A DNA stretch of 64,000 nt, taken from contig PXUA01000019.1 in NCBI GenBank assembly GCA_003022435.1, positions 62,001 to 126,000 on the forward strand, given 5' to 3'. The position numbers and the translations under genes were made by a program. This document shows, piece by piece, positions 1-8,407 of the stretch. Position 1 is the stretch's first letter; each line of letters starts with the position of its first letter. The notes beneath the pieces are model-generated. The model worked only from the letters and a program-made list of their open reading frames with translations, did no database searches and was not told the DNA's origin. The DNA comes from Bacteroidetes bacterium SW_9_63_38. GTDB lineage: Bacteria > Bacteroidota > Rhodothermia > Rhodothermales > Salinibacteraceae.

Positions 1-816
1 TCCGGAGGAAGCGGACGAGGACCAGCCCTACCACAAGGTGGCTCGTGACGGGGACGGTGACACGGTCATCCACATCGGCGATGTTGACATTGGGGGCGCA
101 CGGCCGACTATGATCGCAGGACCGTGCTCGGTCGAATCTCGGGAGCAGATCCTGCGTTCCGCCGAGGCGGTGGGGGAGGCTGGCGGACACCTGCTGCGGG
201 GGGGGCTTCAAGCCGCGCACCTCGCCGTACTCCTTCCAGGGGCTGGGCGAGGAGGGACTCGACCTGCTTGCGGAGGCAGGGGAGCAGTTCGACCTGCCGG
301 TGATTACGGAGGTGCTGGCGCCGGGGGACGTGACGGCGGTGGCGGCCCGGGCCGACGTGCTTCAGATCGGGGCACGCAACACGCAGAACTTCCCGCCGCT
401 CAAGGCGGTGGGGCGGGCCGATCGCCCCGTGATGCTGAAGCGGGGCATGATGGCGTCGATCGAGGAGTGGCTGGCCGCGGCGGAGTACATTGTCGCGCAC
501 GGCAATCCGAACGTCTTCCTTTGTGAGCGCGGCATCCAGACGTTCGAGGACGCTACGCGCTACACGCTTGACCTCTCGGCGGTGCCGGTGACGCAGGAGC
601 GCACCCACCTTCCGGTCGTGGTCGATCCTTCTCACGCGGCGGGCACACGACGCTGGGTTCCGGCGCTCGTCCGCGCAGCGCTCGGCGTGGGGGCCGACGG
701 CGTGATGGTGGAAACCCACCCGAATCCGGACGAGGCCCTGAGCGGACGGCGCGCAGTCGCTTCCTCTCGACGAACTCCAGTCACTTGGCTGTCTCTTCGA
801 GCCGGTATCGGCGTAG
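1..816 (+). pseudogene. aroF: 3-deoxy-7-phosphoheptulonate (DAHP) synthase, 5' end outside window, two frameshifts
   Basis: The family condenses phosphoenolpyruvate with erythrose 4-phosphate, the first step of the shikimate pathway. The frame open from base 2 carries the conserved [10 protein letters not shown] start of the barrel. It then hits a run of eight G at 198-205, after which the invariant [14 protein letters not shown] block continues one frame on. That second frame carries ITEVL, MLKRGM and [12 protein letters not shown], and fails near 744. The normal C-terminal block [14 protein letters not shown] lies one frame further on and stops at TAG 814-816. So all parts of the gene are present but split over three frames. 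Either the assembly has two indels or this copy is inactive. The identity is secure; the status is not. Confidence 0.85.
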
Positions 817-951
817 CTTCACTGTTCCCCGCCGCCGTGTGGAGGCGGGAGATCAGTCAGTGCGTCCGGAGGTTGGACGTCCGGGTGGGATCTCTTCCCG
901 TCGGACGTCCATACACGGTCTGTCGTCTTTCCGAACAGCCCACCCCGCTCC

Positions 952-1377
952 ATGAGTGACGAGCAGCCGGAGTTTATCCCGGAGTACAACAAGCCGGATA
1001 CGCCCGGCATCCACATGAACTTCGACAACACCGTCTCCCTCTATCACGTTGTGGAGGCGGAGGACGACTTCGAGACCGCAGCCCACGACATCTTTGACCT
1101 CCTGGTCGAGTCCCAGAACGAGTTTCCAGACTGGCCGCGCGTGCTGTATCTCGACATCGAAAACCACGCCCGGGACGACGGACGACTGGAAGAGGACATG
1201 ATCGAGTTCCAGCAGGAGTTCTTGATTGCGGCAATGGGCAAGTTCTTGACTGCCCTCGCCCTGCCGCTTGTGGCCGTCGTCAATCCCGACAAGCAGGTCA
1301 ACGATCTGCCGGATGAGCTCGTCCTGCAGGCGCCCGACGAGGAGTTGCCGAAGGAAAACGCGTGGCCGAAAGAATGA
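952..1377 (+). CDS. small conserved acidic protein of unknown function
   Basis: A 141-residue, strongly acidic soluble protein with no signal peptide or membrane segment. It starts at ATG 952, 135 bases after the DAHP synthase stop. The middle (about residues 40-95) reads like an alternating helix/strand domain with [13 protein letters not shown], and the tail is rich in Asp, Glu and Pro. I recognise no family. The acidic composition fits a salt-in halophile. It probably belongs to its own short transcript, because the next gene faces it from the other strand and a heptad repeat array begins right after its stop codon. Confidence 0.7.
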   Translation: MSDEQPEFIPEYNKPDTPGIHMNFDNTVSLYHVVEAEDDFETAAHDIFDLLVESQNEFPDWPRVLYLDIENHARDDGRLEEDMIEFQQEFLIAAMGKFLTALALPLVAVVNPDKQVNDLPDELVLQAPDEELPKENAWPKE

Positions 1378-1459
1378 TGCGTATTGCGTAATGCGTGTTG
1401 CGTGACATGAATCGGCATCGGCAGGCAACATGCATCACGCCTCACGAGTCACGCCTCAG
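1378..1459. repeat. paired inverted arrays of heptanucleotide repeats
   Basis: Four 7-base units of the form TGCGTNN lie at 1378-1405 (tgcgtat, tgcgtaa, tgcgtgt, tgcgtga). Four units in the opposite sense, of the form GNNTCAC/G, lie at 1432-1459 (gcatcac, gcctcac, gagtcac, gcctcag). The two arms are partly complementary (gcgtga with tcacgc). The right arm runs over the stop codon of the leftward DUF2723 gene. The array sits between two convergent genes, where it could act as a transcript end. Confidence 0.65.
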
Positions 1460-4383
1460 TTCCCCGATCCTGGTCCCGGACCGCCAGCCCCACCGCCCGG
1501 TATCTGCATGGGCGTCGACGGTTGCGCGGCCGTTGTGTCAGTGGCTAAGCCGTATGCACGGCGGAGGCGGTCCGGCAGCCGGTACGGCGCCTGCGCCAGC
1601 GTCTCATCCAGCTTGGTGTCGAACGTCTGCACGGCCTCCGGCTCGCCCGCCTGTTTGTAGGCTTCGCGCACCCGCCCGGCGTAGAAGAGGGTCTGGCTGA
1701 ACTGGCGTTGTGAACCAGCCGTTCGGAGGTCGCTAAAGATGACGGGCTGGGCCTTCTGAAGGACGCTGGCTAGCTTCGCATCCTCCCCGAGGGTCCGGAG
1801 GGCCCGAGCCGCGAACATCATCGTCTGGAGGTCGCCCGGAATGGTCGTGAAGGGCACGTCCACCACGAAGTCGTTTAACAGCGTCCGTCCGCGGTCCGCG
1901 TGGCCCATCTGTCCCAGGCGGTCGGCCGTGTGCGCGAAGTGGAGACGGTAGCCGTCCACCATGCGTCGCGCATTTTCGTTGTAATAGGCCGACGAGTCGG
2001 CGAGGTTCGTGAAGCGGAACTGCGACATTTTCGCGTCGGTGAGGCCAGGAATCACGCGCCCGAGCTGTCGGTCGTGCTTGATGGGCAGCACCCGGTAGGC
2101 CTGTCCTTCCAGTTGGAGGTAGTTCTGCAGGTTGAGCTGTCCGGAGCGGGCCACCGTGACCGCGAAGTAAATCGGTCGTTTCCAGCCGTTTTCGGCAATG
2201 TTGCGGATCATGTTGTAGACCGTAAGGTCGGCGGCCTGCAGCAGCCGTTGATTTTCGCCGAGCGGCCGTCCCTTGAGTTGCCAGGTCATCGGACTTTCGA
2301 CGGCGGTGCTGTCCGTGGGGGTATTTGGGAGGTACGGATCCAGCGTCGACGTTAGGGACTGAGCTTGCACGGGCAGCCGTACCGTCCGCGGGGTCCATCG
2401 GCGCGGGCCGATCCTTTGAACCCGCTCGTCGGACATCGAGATCGGTAGCGGCGCGGACTTGTAGGTGGCGTGGTCCTTCAGCTGGCGGATGTACCAGGAG
2501 GTGTTGAGCAGCGAGAGATTCACGACGCGCACGTCCGTCCGGACCCCCTCGACCTCCTGCAGGTACCAGAGCGGGTAGGTGTCATTGTCGCCGTTGGTGA
2601 AGAGGATGCCATTCTCCTCGACGCTGGTGAGCATGTTGTGGGCGTAGCCCCGTGCCACGTAGTTTTCTGAGCGGTCGTGGTCGCCGTAATTTTCCAGGGT
2701 CATCCAGCCGGGCACGGCGAGGAAGACGAGGAGGCCGGCTCCCAGGAGGGGCAGTGTCTGGGCAAGGCCCGCCATCGTGTCCTCGATGGATTCGTAGACC
2801 ATCTGGAGAAGTCCTCCGGCGCCGATGCCCACCCAGAGGCTGAAGGCCAGAAAGCTGCCGACGTAGGAATAGTCGCGCTCGCGCGGCTGCATCGGGGTCT
2901 GGTTGAGGTAGAGGACGATCCCGATGCCGGTTACGAAGAAGAGAACGAAGACGCTGAAGGCGCGGCGCCAGTCGCGCTGGAAATGGTAGAAGGCGCCGAA
3001 GAGGCCGAGGAGGAGGGGAAGGGCAAAGTAGACGTTCCGTGCCTCTTTCTCACTCGGGGTCTGGCGGACGCGCTCCTGCGCGTGCTGGTCGAGTGCCGGG
3101 ATGCCGGTGATCCAGGACGCGCCCTGTGCGTCGTTGGCCCGCCCCGCAAAGTTCCAGAGGAAGTAGCGGACGTACATGTACCCGATCTGGTAGTCGAGGA
3201 AGAAGGCCAGGTCGGAGTCGTAGCGATCGTAGACCTTCCAGTGTTTTTGGCTCGGGGAGTGGCGGCGGGGAAAGAGTGTGCTCGTGCCTTCGCGTGGGAC
3301 GCGGCCGCTGTCGTCGTTGAACGAGACGCCTTGAAGGAGGGGGGTATCTCCGTACTGTTCTCGTTCCAAGTAGCCGATGAAACGCTCGATGTTGTCCGGG
3401 TCGTTCATGTCGATGGACGGCTCGGTGGCGCTGCGCACGAAGACGAGCGCATAGGAACCGTATCCGATGAGGATGACCGCCAGGCACAGAAAGCCCAGGT
3501 TGGCCATCGGCATGCGCCGCTGGTGGGTGGTGTAGATGCCATACGCGACGAGCCCTCCAATGACGAGGGCGGTGAGGAAGGGGGCGCCAACTGCACCGAA
3601 CAGCTTCGGCATGCCCTTCACGATGCCAGGATAGATGACGAGGAAGAGCACCGAGCTGACGAGTCCGGCAAGGAGGAGGTACCCCCACCGCTCTTTGGAC
3701 GACCAGGATTCCCGGTCGAACTCCGTAAAGAAGACGATCAGCGCGACAAAGAAGAAGACCAGGAGGCTGAGCAGGTGGACGCCGATCGCCATGCCGAAGA
3801 GGGCGGCGATGAGCACAAGGTAGCGGTTGGCGTCGAGTCGGAAGAGATGGTGTTGGTTGCCTTTCAGTGATTCCTTCTCCCGGCGCGCCGACAGGCTCCA
3901 CCGCAGCACGAGCCACACGACGAGGGCCGTGAAGAAGGTGGAGAGGGCGTAGACTTCCGCGATTCCGGCGTTGAACCAGAAGGAGTCGGAGGCTGCGTAG
4001 GTGAGGGCCCCAATCACGCCGCTCACCAGGGCGATCACGTACTGGCCGGTCGGGACCTCGTCGCGGCTGTCCTGCCAGCGCCGCACGAGCCGCACCACGA
4101 TGAGGTGGGTGAGCATGACGGTGCCCGCGCTGGCCAGGACCGAGATCGTGTTGACGGCCAGGGCGACCGTTTCCTCCGTGGGGGCGAGCATGGAGAAAAT
4201 GCGGCCCAGCAAGAGGTAGAAGGGAGCGCCTGGAGGGTGCATTACTTGCAGCTTGAAGGCACTCGCGATGCGCTCGCCGGGGTCCCAGAAGGACACCGTC
4301 GGGGCCATCGTGGACACGTAAAGGGCCAGGGCCCAGAGAAAGACGAAGCCCGCCGTGAGGCGGTCAATCCACGTCCGGTTCAT
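1456..4383 (-). CDS. DUF2723 family multi-pass membrane protein (GT39/TMEM260-like glycosyltransferase candidate)
   Basis: A 975-residue membrane protein. The N-terminal half has about a dozen hydrophobic segments starting at residues 8-28. An acidic DPGE motif at 34-37 and HPPG at 49-52 follow the first segment, as in DUF2723 proteins related to protein O-mannosyltransferases and TMEM260. The C-terminal part from about residue 560 is largely soluble and may lie in the periplasm. The family is thought to transfer a sugar from a lipid carrier to exported proteins; no substrate can be read here. The tail ends in a Gly/Pro-rich stretch. It follows the thioredoxin-like gene on the same strand after a 71-base gap with a GGGG/CCCC hairpin. 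Family assignment is firm, activity inferred. Confidence 0.85.
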   Translation of the reverse strand: MNRTWIDRLTAGFVFLWALALYVSTMAPTVSFWDPGERIASAFKLQVMHPPGAPFYLLLGRIFSMLAPTEETVALAVNTISVLASAGTVMLTHLIVVRLVRRWQDSRDEVPTGQYVIALVSGVIGALTYAASDSFWFNAGIAEVYALSTFFTALVVWLVLRWSLSARREKESLKGNQHHLFRLDANRYLVLIAALFGMAIGVHLLSLLVFFFVALIVFFTEFDRESWSSKERWGYLLLAGLVSSVLFLVIYPGIVKGMPKLFGAVGAPFLTALVIGGLVAYGIYTTHQRRMPMANLGFLCLAVILIGYGSYALVFVRSATEPSIDMNDPDNIERFIGYLEREQYGDTPLLQGVSFNDDSGRVPREGTSTLFPRRHSPSQKHWKVYDRYDSDLAFFLDYQIGYMYVRYFLWNFAGRANDAQGASWITGIPALDQHAQERVRQTPSEKEARNVYFALPLLLGLFGAFYHFQRDWRRAFSVFVLFFVTGIGIVLYLNQTPMQPRERDYSYVGSFLAFSLWVGIGAGGLLQMVYESIEDTMAGLAQTLPLLGAGLLVFLAVPGWMTLENYGDHDRSENYVARGYAHNMLTSVEENGILFTNGDNDTYPLWYLQEVEGVRTDVRVVNLSLLNTSWYIRQLKDHATYKSAPLPISMSDERVQRIGPRRWTPRTVRLPVQAQSLTSTLDPYLPNTPTDSTAVESPMTWQLKGRPLGENQRLLQAADLTVYNMIRNIAENGWKRPIYFAVTVARSGQLNLQNYLQLEGQAYRVLPIKHDRQLGRVIPGLTDAKMSQFRFTNLADSSAYYNENARRMVDGYRLHFAHTADRLGQMGHADRGRTLLNDFVVDVPFTTIPGDLQTMMFAARALRTLGEDAKLASVLQKAQPVIFSDLRTAGSQRQFSQTLFYAGRVREAYKQAGEPEAVQTFDTKLDETLAQAPYRLPDRLRRAYGLATDTTAAQPSTPMQIPGGGAGGPGPGSGN

Positions 4384-4454
4384 GCTGAAGCGAAGTTGTG
4401 GAACGATCGAGAAGGGGGCGCGGATGCCCCGACGAAATGAGCCGCCAGTGGGGG

Positions 4455-5069
4455 TTACCAGTCCGTGCGCGTCGCGTCGATCAGGGACTGGATCGTGCTC
4501 ATATCCATCTCCCCGTAATTCATAGCGAACGCCAGCTCCCCATTATTGTGGAAAATCCACGTGGAGGGAATCCAGGTGACCGGATGGGTGAGGAATGAGC
4601 GGCGGCGGTTGTCCTCGTTGTCGCTCGGCCCGAGGTCCGGCTGAGCGACCGTCGTGACACGGTCGGGGAGGCCGACCTCGTCGAGCAGGGCGGTGCCCGT
4701 CTTTCCGTCGGCCCAGACGGTGACGAACGTGAAGGTGACGTTCGGGTTATCGCGCACCAGTGATGCCCAGCCGTTTCTGAGCTCGACCGTCGAGTTGGTG
4801 CACCAGGGCGCCCAGAAGTGGACCACGTGCAGACCGTCGGGGGCAATTATGTCCTGCACCTTCGTCTCGGCCTCGGTAGTGGGCGTGACGGAGACGGCCG
4901 GGGTCGCGTCCGTGACGGCGGGTTGCTTTGTCTGTGTCGTTGAGGAGGCCTGATCTCCAGAATCGCTCAGGGTCAGGCTGCCGGCCTGACAGTCGGCATC
5001 CGATTGCTGAGCCTGAGTCGGGACGGTCAGACCCAGTCCGAGGATGAAAAGAAGGATCCAGCGAAGCAT
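4455..5069 (-). CDS. exported thioredoxin-like protein with a CxxS site
   Basis: A 204-residue protein starting at ATG 5069, chosen because it begins directly with a signal peptide (hydrophobic residues 4-16, AQA-type cleavage near 20). A Thr/Ser-rich linker leads to a thioredoxin fold from about residue 65. The active-site region reads WAPWCTNST, so Cys90 is present but the second Cys of the usual CxxC is Ser93. The cis-proline loop TWIPST is at 165-170. TlpA-like periplasmic oxidoreductases are the nearest known group. A monothiol site suggests isomerase, glutathionylation-type or binding roles rather than disulfide transfer. It sits 65 bases downstream of rsmI, in the same direction, and is probably co-transcribed. 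Confidence 0.75.
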   Translation of the reverse strand: MLRWILLFILGLGLTVPTQAQQSDADCQAGSLTLSDSGDQASSTTQTKQPAVTDATPAVSVTPTTEAETKVQDIIAPDGLHVVHFWAPWCTNSTVELRNGWASLVRDNPNVTFTFVTVWADGKTGTALLDEVGLPDRVTTVAQPDLGPSDNEDNRRRSFLTHPVTWIPSTWIFHNNGELAFAMNYGEMDMSTIQSLIDATRTDW

Positions 5070-5134
5070 TGCGGGATGGAGAAAGCAGGAAAATCGGCGA
5101 GCGACGAGGCGGAGAGGGAAACGGCCTGCGTTCG

Positions 5135-5803
5135 TCAATCAGCACCGTGGACGACAATGACAAATTCCCCCTTCAGGTTCTCAGTCTCGGCAAAATATTC
5201 CCGGACTTCAGGAAGCGGGCCCCGTTCAATTTCTTCGAACTTCTTCGTCAACTCCCGCGCCACGGCGGCCTGTCGGTCGGGGCCCAGGTGTTCGATCAGG
5301 TCGTCGAGCGTGCGCACGAGGCGGTACGGGGACTCGTAGACCACGATGGTGCGCGGTTCAGAAGCCAGGGATTGGAGGTGCGTCTGTCGGCCTTTCTTCT
5401 TGGGGAGAAAACCCTCAAAGACGAAGCGGTCGCTGGGGAGGGCGCTGGCGGTGAGGGCCGGGATGAGGGCCGTGGGACCGGGGAGGGCTTGTACCTCGAT
5501 GCCGGCATTCCAACAAGCGCGGGCGATGAAGAACCCGGGGTCCGAGATGCCGGGCGTGCCGGCGTCGCTGATGACGGCGATGTTGTGCCCGGCCCGCATC
5601 CGTTTGACGAGGTGCGGGGTCTTGTCGTGCTCATTATGCTCGTGGTAGGCCGTCGTGGGGGTGTCGACGTCGTAGTGATCCAGGAGGATGCCGGAGGTGC
5701 GGGTGTCCTCGCAGGCAATGAGGTCGACCTCCCGGAGCGTGCGGACGGCCCGATAGGTGATGTCGTCGAGGTTGCCGATGGGGGTGGGGACGAGGTAGAG
5801 CAC
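5135..5803 (-). CDS. rsmI: 16S rRNA 2'-O-ribose C1402 methyltransferase RsmI
   Basis: SAM-dependent methylation of the 2'-OH of C1402 in 16S rRNA, at the ribosomal P site. The tetrapyrrole-methylase fold is clear: VPTPIGNLDDITYRA at the N-terminus, CEDTR near residue 31, and DAGTPGISDPG near 80. The LPGPTALIPAL and FEGFLPKKKGR blocks follow. Start is GTG 5803, directly before the conserved LYLVPTPIGN. At 222 residues it is at the short end for the family. It begins 12 bases after the stop of the LptF/G-like gene, so the two are almost surely one operon. Confidence 0.95.
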   Translation of the reverse strand: MLYLVPTPIGNLDDITYRAVRTLREVDLIACEDTRTSGILLDHYDVDTPTTAYHEHNEHDKTPHLVKRMRAGHNIAVISDAGTPGISDPGFFIARACWNAGIEVQALPGPTALIPALTASALPSDRFVFEGFLPKKKGRQTHLQSLASEPRTIVVYESPYRLVRTLDDLIEHLGPDRQAAVARELTKKFEEIERGPLPEVREYFAETENLKGEFVIVVHGAD

Positions 5804-5815
5804 AGTAACGGAGGG

Positions 5816-7255
5816 TCAGTCGGTCCGGGGAAAGATCCAGTCCCAAATGCGGCGGCGCAGGGGTGGGGTGGCCGCCAGATCGAGCACGATGTAGAGGAGC
5901 AGCCATACGCTTCCGATCGACATCACGAGGTTAGCGATCCACATCCCAATCCAGGGCGGAAAGCGGCCGCGCTCGGAGAGCTTTTCACCCTGCACCAGCG
6001 TGATCCAGTAGAACATGAAGATGCCGAGTGCGATGACGCCGATTGTACCAAGCCCCCCGCGGCGAAGGGCGAGGCCCAGTGGAGCCCCGATGAGCATAAA
6101 GATGAAGCACGCCACGGCGATCGAGAACTTCTTGTGGATCTCGACCCGGTAGCTGCGGAGGCGTTCGGCCTTCCACTTCGTATCGCGCCGCGTGTCGTCG
6201 ATGGTGGATTGGAGAGCGCGGGCCCCCGACGTTGCAGTTCCGAGAACGGTTTTGGCCGTCTCTCGGTCGAGGTTCGCGAGCCCGAGGAGGTGGCGCCCGG
6301 AACGCGTGTCCGGGGATTGGAGCCAAGAAGAGTCCGGCGGGAGAGCATCGACGTAGTTCTGGGCGGGCAGGAGCTTCGAGCGAACCTCGGTCTCCAGTTC
6401 TTGATGGCGGGCTCGAATATCCGCCTGGAGAGAATCTTCAATTTGGAGAAGTCCGAAGATCGGCGTCGTACGGGTAGAGCGTCCCGTTTCGTCCGACTCG
6501 GAGCGGCGAAACACTGCGTCCGAAAGGTCGAAGTGAAGAACGTGCCGGTCGAACCGGAGCTGCTCGTAGCGCGAGTCCGCGTCGGCACCGCGGGGGCGGA
6601 GGCGCCGATGCATCTCGCCGTCGAAGAGGGTGAGCGTCATGCGGGCGCCGCTGGCCTTCGAGGTAATGCGGCCCCGCTCGGCCTTGATGACGGCCTGCTC
6701 GTCCCGGCCTCGCGTGTAGTCGTAGATGGTGACGTTGAGAAGCCGATTCGTGCCTGAGGGGCGCTCCTGTACGAGGATGCTGTAGTCGTCGACGCCGTCG
6801 TAAAAGACCCCCGGCTGCAACTCGAAGCCGGGCCGCTTGTTGCGAATGTCCTCCCAGAGCTGACGGGCCCGGTAGTTGGCCTCCGGCAGCATGAAGGTGT
6901 TGAAGTACAGCAGGCCGCCGCCCACCACCAGCGAGGCAAGAAGAGCGGGCCACGCGATTTGCTCGAACGCGATGCCGGTGCTCTTGATGACGGTGTAGTA
7001 TTCTGACTCCGCCAGACCCCCGAACGCCATCAGGGCGGCCAGCAAGACCGACATCGGCACCGCTAGCACCACCATGTATGCCAGGTTGTAGGCGATGAGT
7101 TCGAGGATCACCAGCACGGGGATTCCCTTGCCCGCAATCTCCGGGAGCCAGCGGATCAAGAACTGCATCAGCAGCAGAAACATCAGGATCCCCAACCACG
7201 CGAAGAACGGGCCGGGCAGGCGGCGCAGAATGAGCCAGTGCAGGCGACGCAGCAT
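5816..7255 (-). CDS. LptF/LptG family lipopolysaccharide export permease
   Basis: Inner-membrane permease subunit of the Lpt ABC exporter, which moves lipopolysaccharide from the inner membrane to the periplasmic bridge. Start ATG 7255 gives MLRRLHWLILRRLPGPF, typical of the YjgP/YjgQ family; 479 residues. Three N-terminal membrane segments (about 12-32, 50-75 and 95-120) and three C-terminal ones (about 360-460) enclose a large periplasmic beta-jellyroll region. Only one such gene is in the window, so F and G cannot be told apart; many Bacteroidota have separate copies elsewhere. rsmI follows after 12 bases. Confidence 0.88.
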   Translation of the reverse strand: MLRRLHWLILRRLPGPFFAWLGILMFLLLMQFLIRWLPEIAGKGIPVLVILELIAYNLAYMVVLAVPMSVLLAALMAFGGLAESEYYTVIKSTGIAFEQIAWPALLASLVVGGGLLYFNTFMLPEANYRARQLWEDIRNKRPGFELQPGVFYDGVDDYSILVQERPSGTNRLLNVTIYDYTRGRDEQAVIKAERGRITSKASGARMTLTLFDGEMHRRLRPRGADADSRYEQLRFDRHVLHFDLSDAVFRRSESDETGRSTRTTPIFGLLQIEDSLQADIRARHQELETEVRSKLLPAQNYVDALPPDSSWLQSPDTRSGRHLLGLANLDRETAKTVLGTATSGARALQSTIDDTRRDTKWKAERLRSYRVEIHKKFSIAVACFIFMLIGAPLGLALRRGGLGTIGVIALGIFMFYWITLVQGEKLSERGRFPPWIGMWIANLVMSIGSVWLLLYIVLDLAATPPLRRRIWDWIFPRTD

Positions 7256-7714
7256 GAATGGAGGGGAACACCCCGATCGGAAACGAAGCTGCACCTAAAC
7301 GCCGCGATGAACTCGCATGTTCGGGAGCGAGGCTGATCGATGCGAGGAACTCATCGATTCAGGGCGACGCCGTTGCCGCTTTCCGTCCGGTGTGTTCCGC
7401 CGGTGGGTGCGTGTGGGCGTGTCCAAGAACGTTTCTGCTGTCTACGAAGGAGGGAAATACGGGAGCGATTGCAGTGCCGGGAGTGGGACATACGTGCGTC
7501 GTTTCCGAGAAAGCGAGAGGCTCGTCCGTTATGATTGGACCTCCACTCCCACACCGCCGAATATCCACATTTTCAGGCCGATTCGGAATGAGGAAAAGCC
7601 GACAAACCTCCCCTGGATGAGAAGCGCCGCCCCAATGGCCCGGCGGATCTTTCCGTTCCGGTGACAATTGAGGATACCCCTCGGCTTTTTTCCCGGACCG
7701 ACCCCGATTCCGCC
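7256..7714. other. 459-base divergent intergenic region, no gene seen
   Basis: Lies between the outward-facing LptF/G-like and metallo-hydrolase genes, so it must hold both promoters. Short open frames on both strands have no family-like sequence. I see one perfect 7-base inverted repeat (listed separately) but no exact TAnnTTTG box. Confidence 0.5.
7336..7358. repeat. 7-base inverted repeat, possible operator
   Basis: ATCGATG at 7336-7342 and CATCGAT at 7352-7358 are perfect inverted copies with a 9-base spacer (23 bases in all). The position, about 80 bases upstream of the LptF/G-like start, would suit a dimeric regulator or a leader hairpin. No function can be assigned. Confidence 0.35.
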
Positions 7715-8407
7715 ATGCACGTCGAAGGCTTCACGTTCAGCGACTTCATGACAAATACCTATCTCTGTTACAACGGCGGGGAGGCGGTGATCGTGGACGC
7801 GAGCTGCGAGACCGAGGCGGAGCGACGCAAAGTGCTCAACGTCATCGACACGCACGACCTCACGGTCCAGCACCTGCTCCTCACCCACGCCCACGTCGAT
7901 CACATCTTCGGGTGTCGGTTTTTCGAAGAGCACTTCGACATGACGTTCACGGCCCATGAGGCGGCTGTGCCCTTTATCGAGCGGGCCGACGAGCAGGCCG
8001 CCGCCTTCGGCGTGCAGGTTGAGCCGCCGTCCGTGCCCACGACGTTTCTGGCGGAGGGAGATACTGTCTCGTTCGGCGGGGTCACACTGGAGGTGCTGCA
8101 TACGCCTGGCCACTCGCCGGACTCGATCTCGTTCGTACACCGGGACAGCGAACAGGCACTTACGGGGGACGTGCTCTTCCAAAATTCGATCGGGCGTACG
8201 CAAGGACTGCCCGAGACCTCTCGGGAGCAGCTCATGAGCTCGATCACCGACACGCTAATGCCGCTGGGCGACGAAATGCGCATTTATCCAGGGCACGGCC
8301 CCGACACCACCATCGGGCGTGAGCGAGAGCAAAATCCCTTTGTGCAAGAGGCGCTAGGAGAGTCCGGCGGGACGGATCGGTCCCGGTCTATGGGGTCGGG
8401 GCGGTAG
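7715..8407 (+). CDS. metallo-beta-lactamase fold hydrolase (glyoxalase II-like)
   Basis: Zinc-dependent cytosolic hydrolase, 230 residues. The metal site is complete: HAHVDH at 58-63, His133 in HTPGHS, Asp152 in LTGDVLF and His194 in YPGHG. The start at ATG 7715 gives MHVEGFTFSDFMTNTYL, the usual beginning of this group; an in-frame GTG at 7661 would add 18 residues without similarity. Members of this subgroup hydrolyse thioesters such as S-lactoyl-thiols. Its 3' end overlaps the tail of bshA by 20 bases on the other strand, so a bacillithiol-dependent substrate is a reasonable but unproven guess. Confidence 0.85.
   Translation: MHVEGFTFSDFMTNTYLCYNGGEAVIVDASCETEAERRKVLNVIDTHDLTVQHLLLTHAHVDHIFGCRFFEEHFDMTFTAHEAAVPFIERADEQAAAFGVQVEPPSVPTTFLAEGDTVSFGGVTLEVLHTPGHSPDSISFVHRDSEQALTGDVLFQNSIGRTQGLPETSREQLMSSITDTLMPLGDEMRIYPGHGPDTTIGREREQNPFVQEALGESGGTDRSRSMGSGR

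Noticed and set aside
7317-7664. Open frames in the gap between the LptF/G-like and metallo-hydrolase genes
   Set aside because: Cys/Arg-rich composition unlike the acidic proteins of this genome, and overlapping frames on both strands look equally poor.
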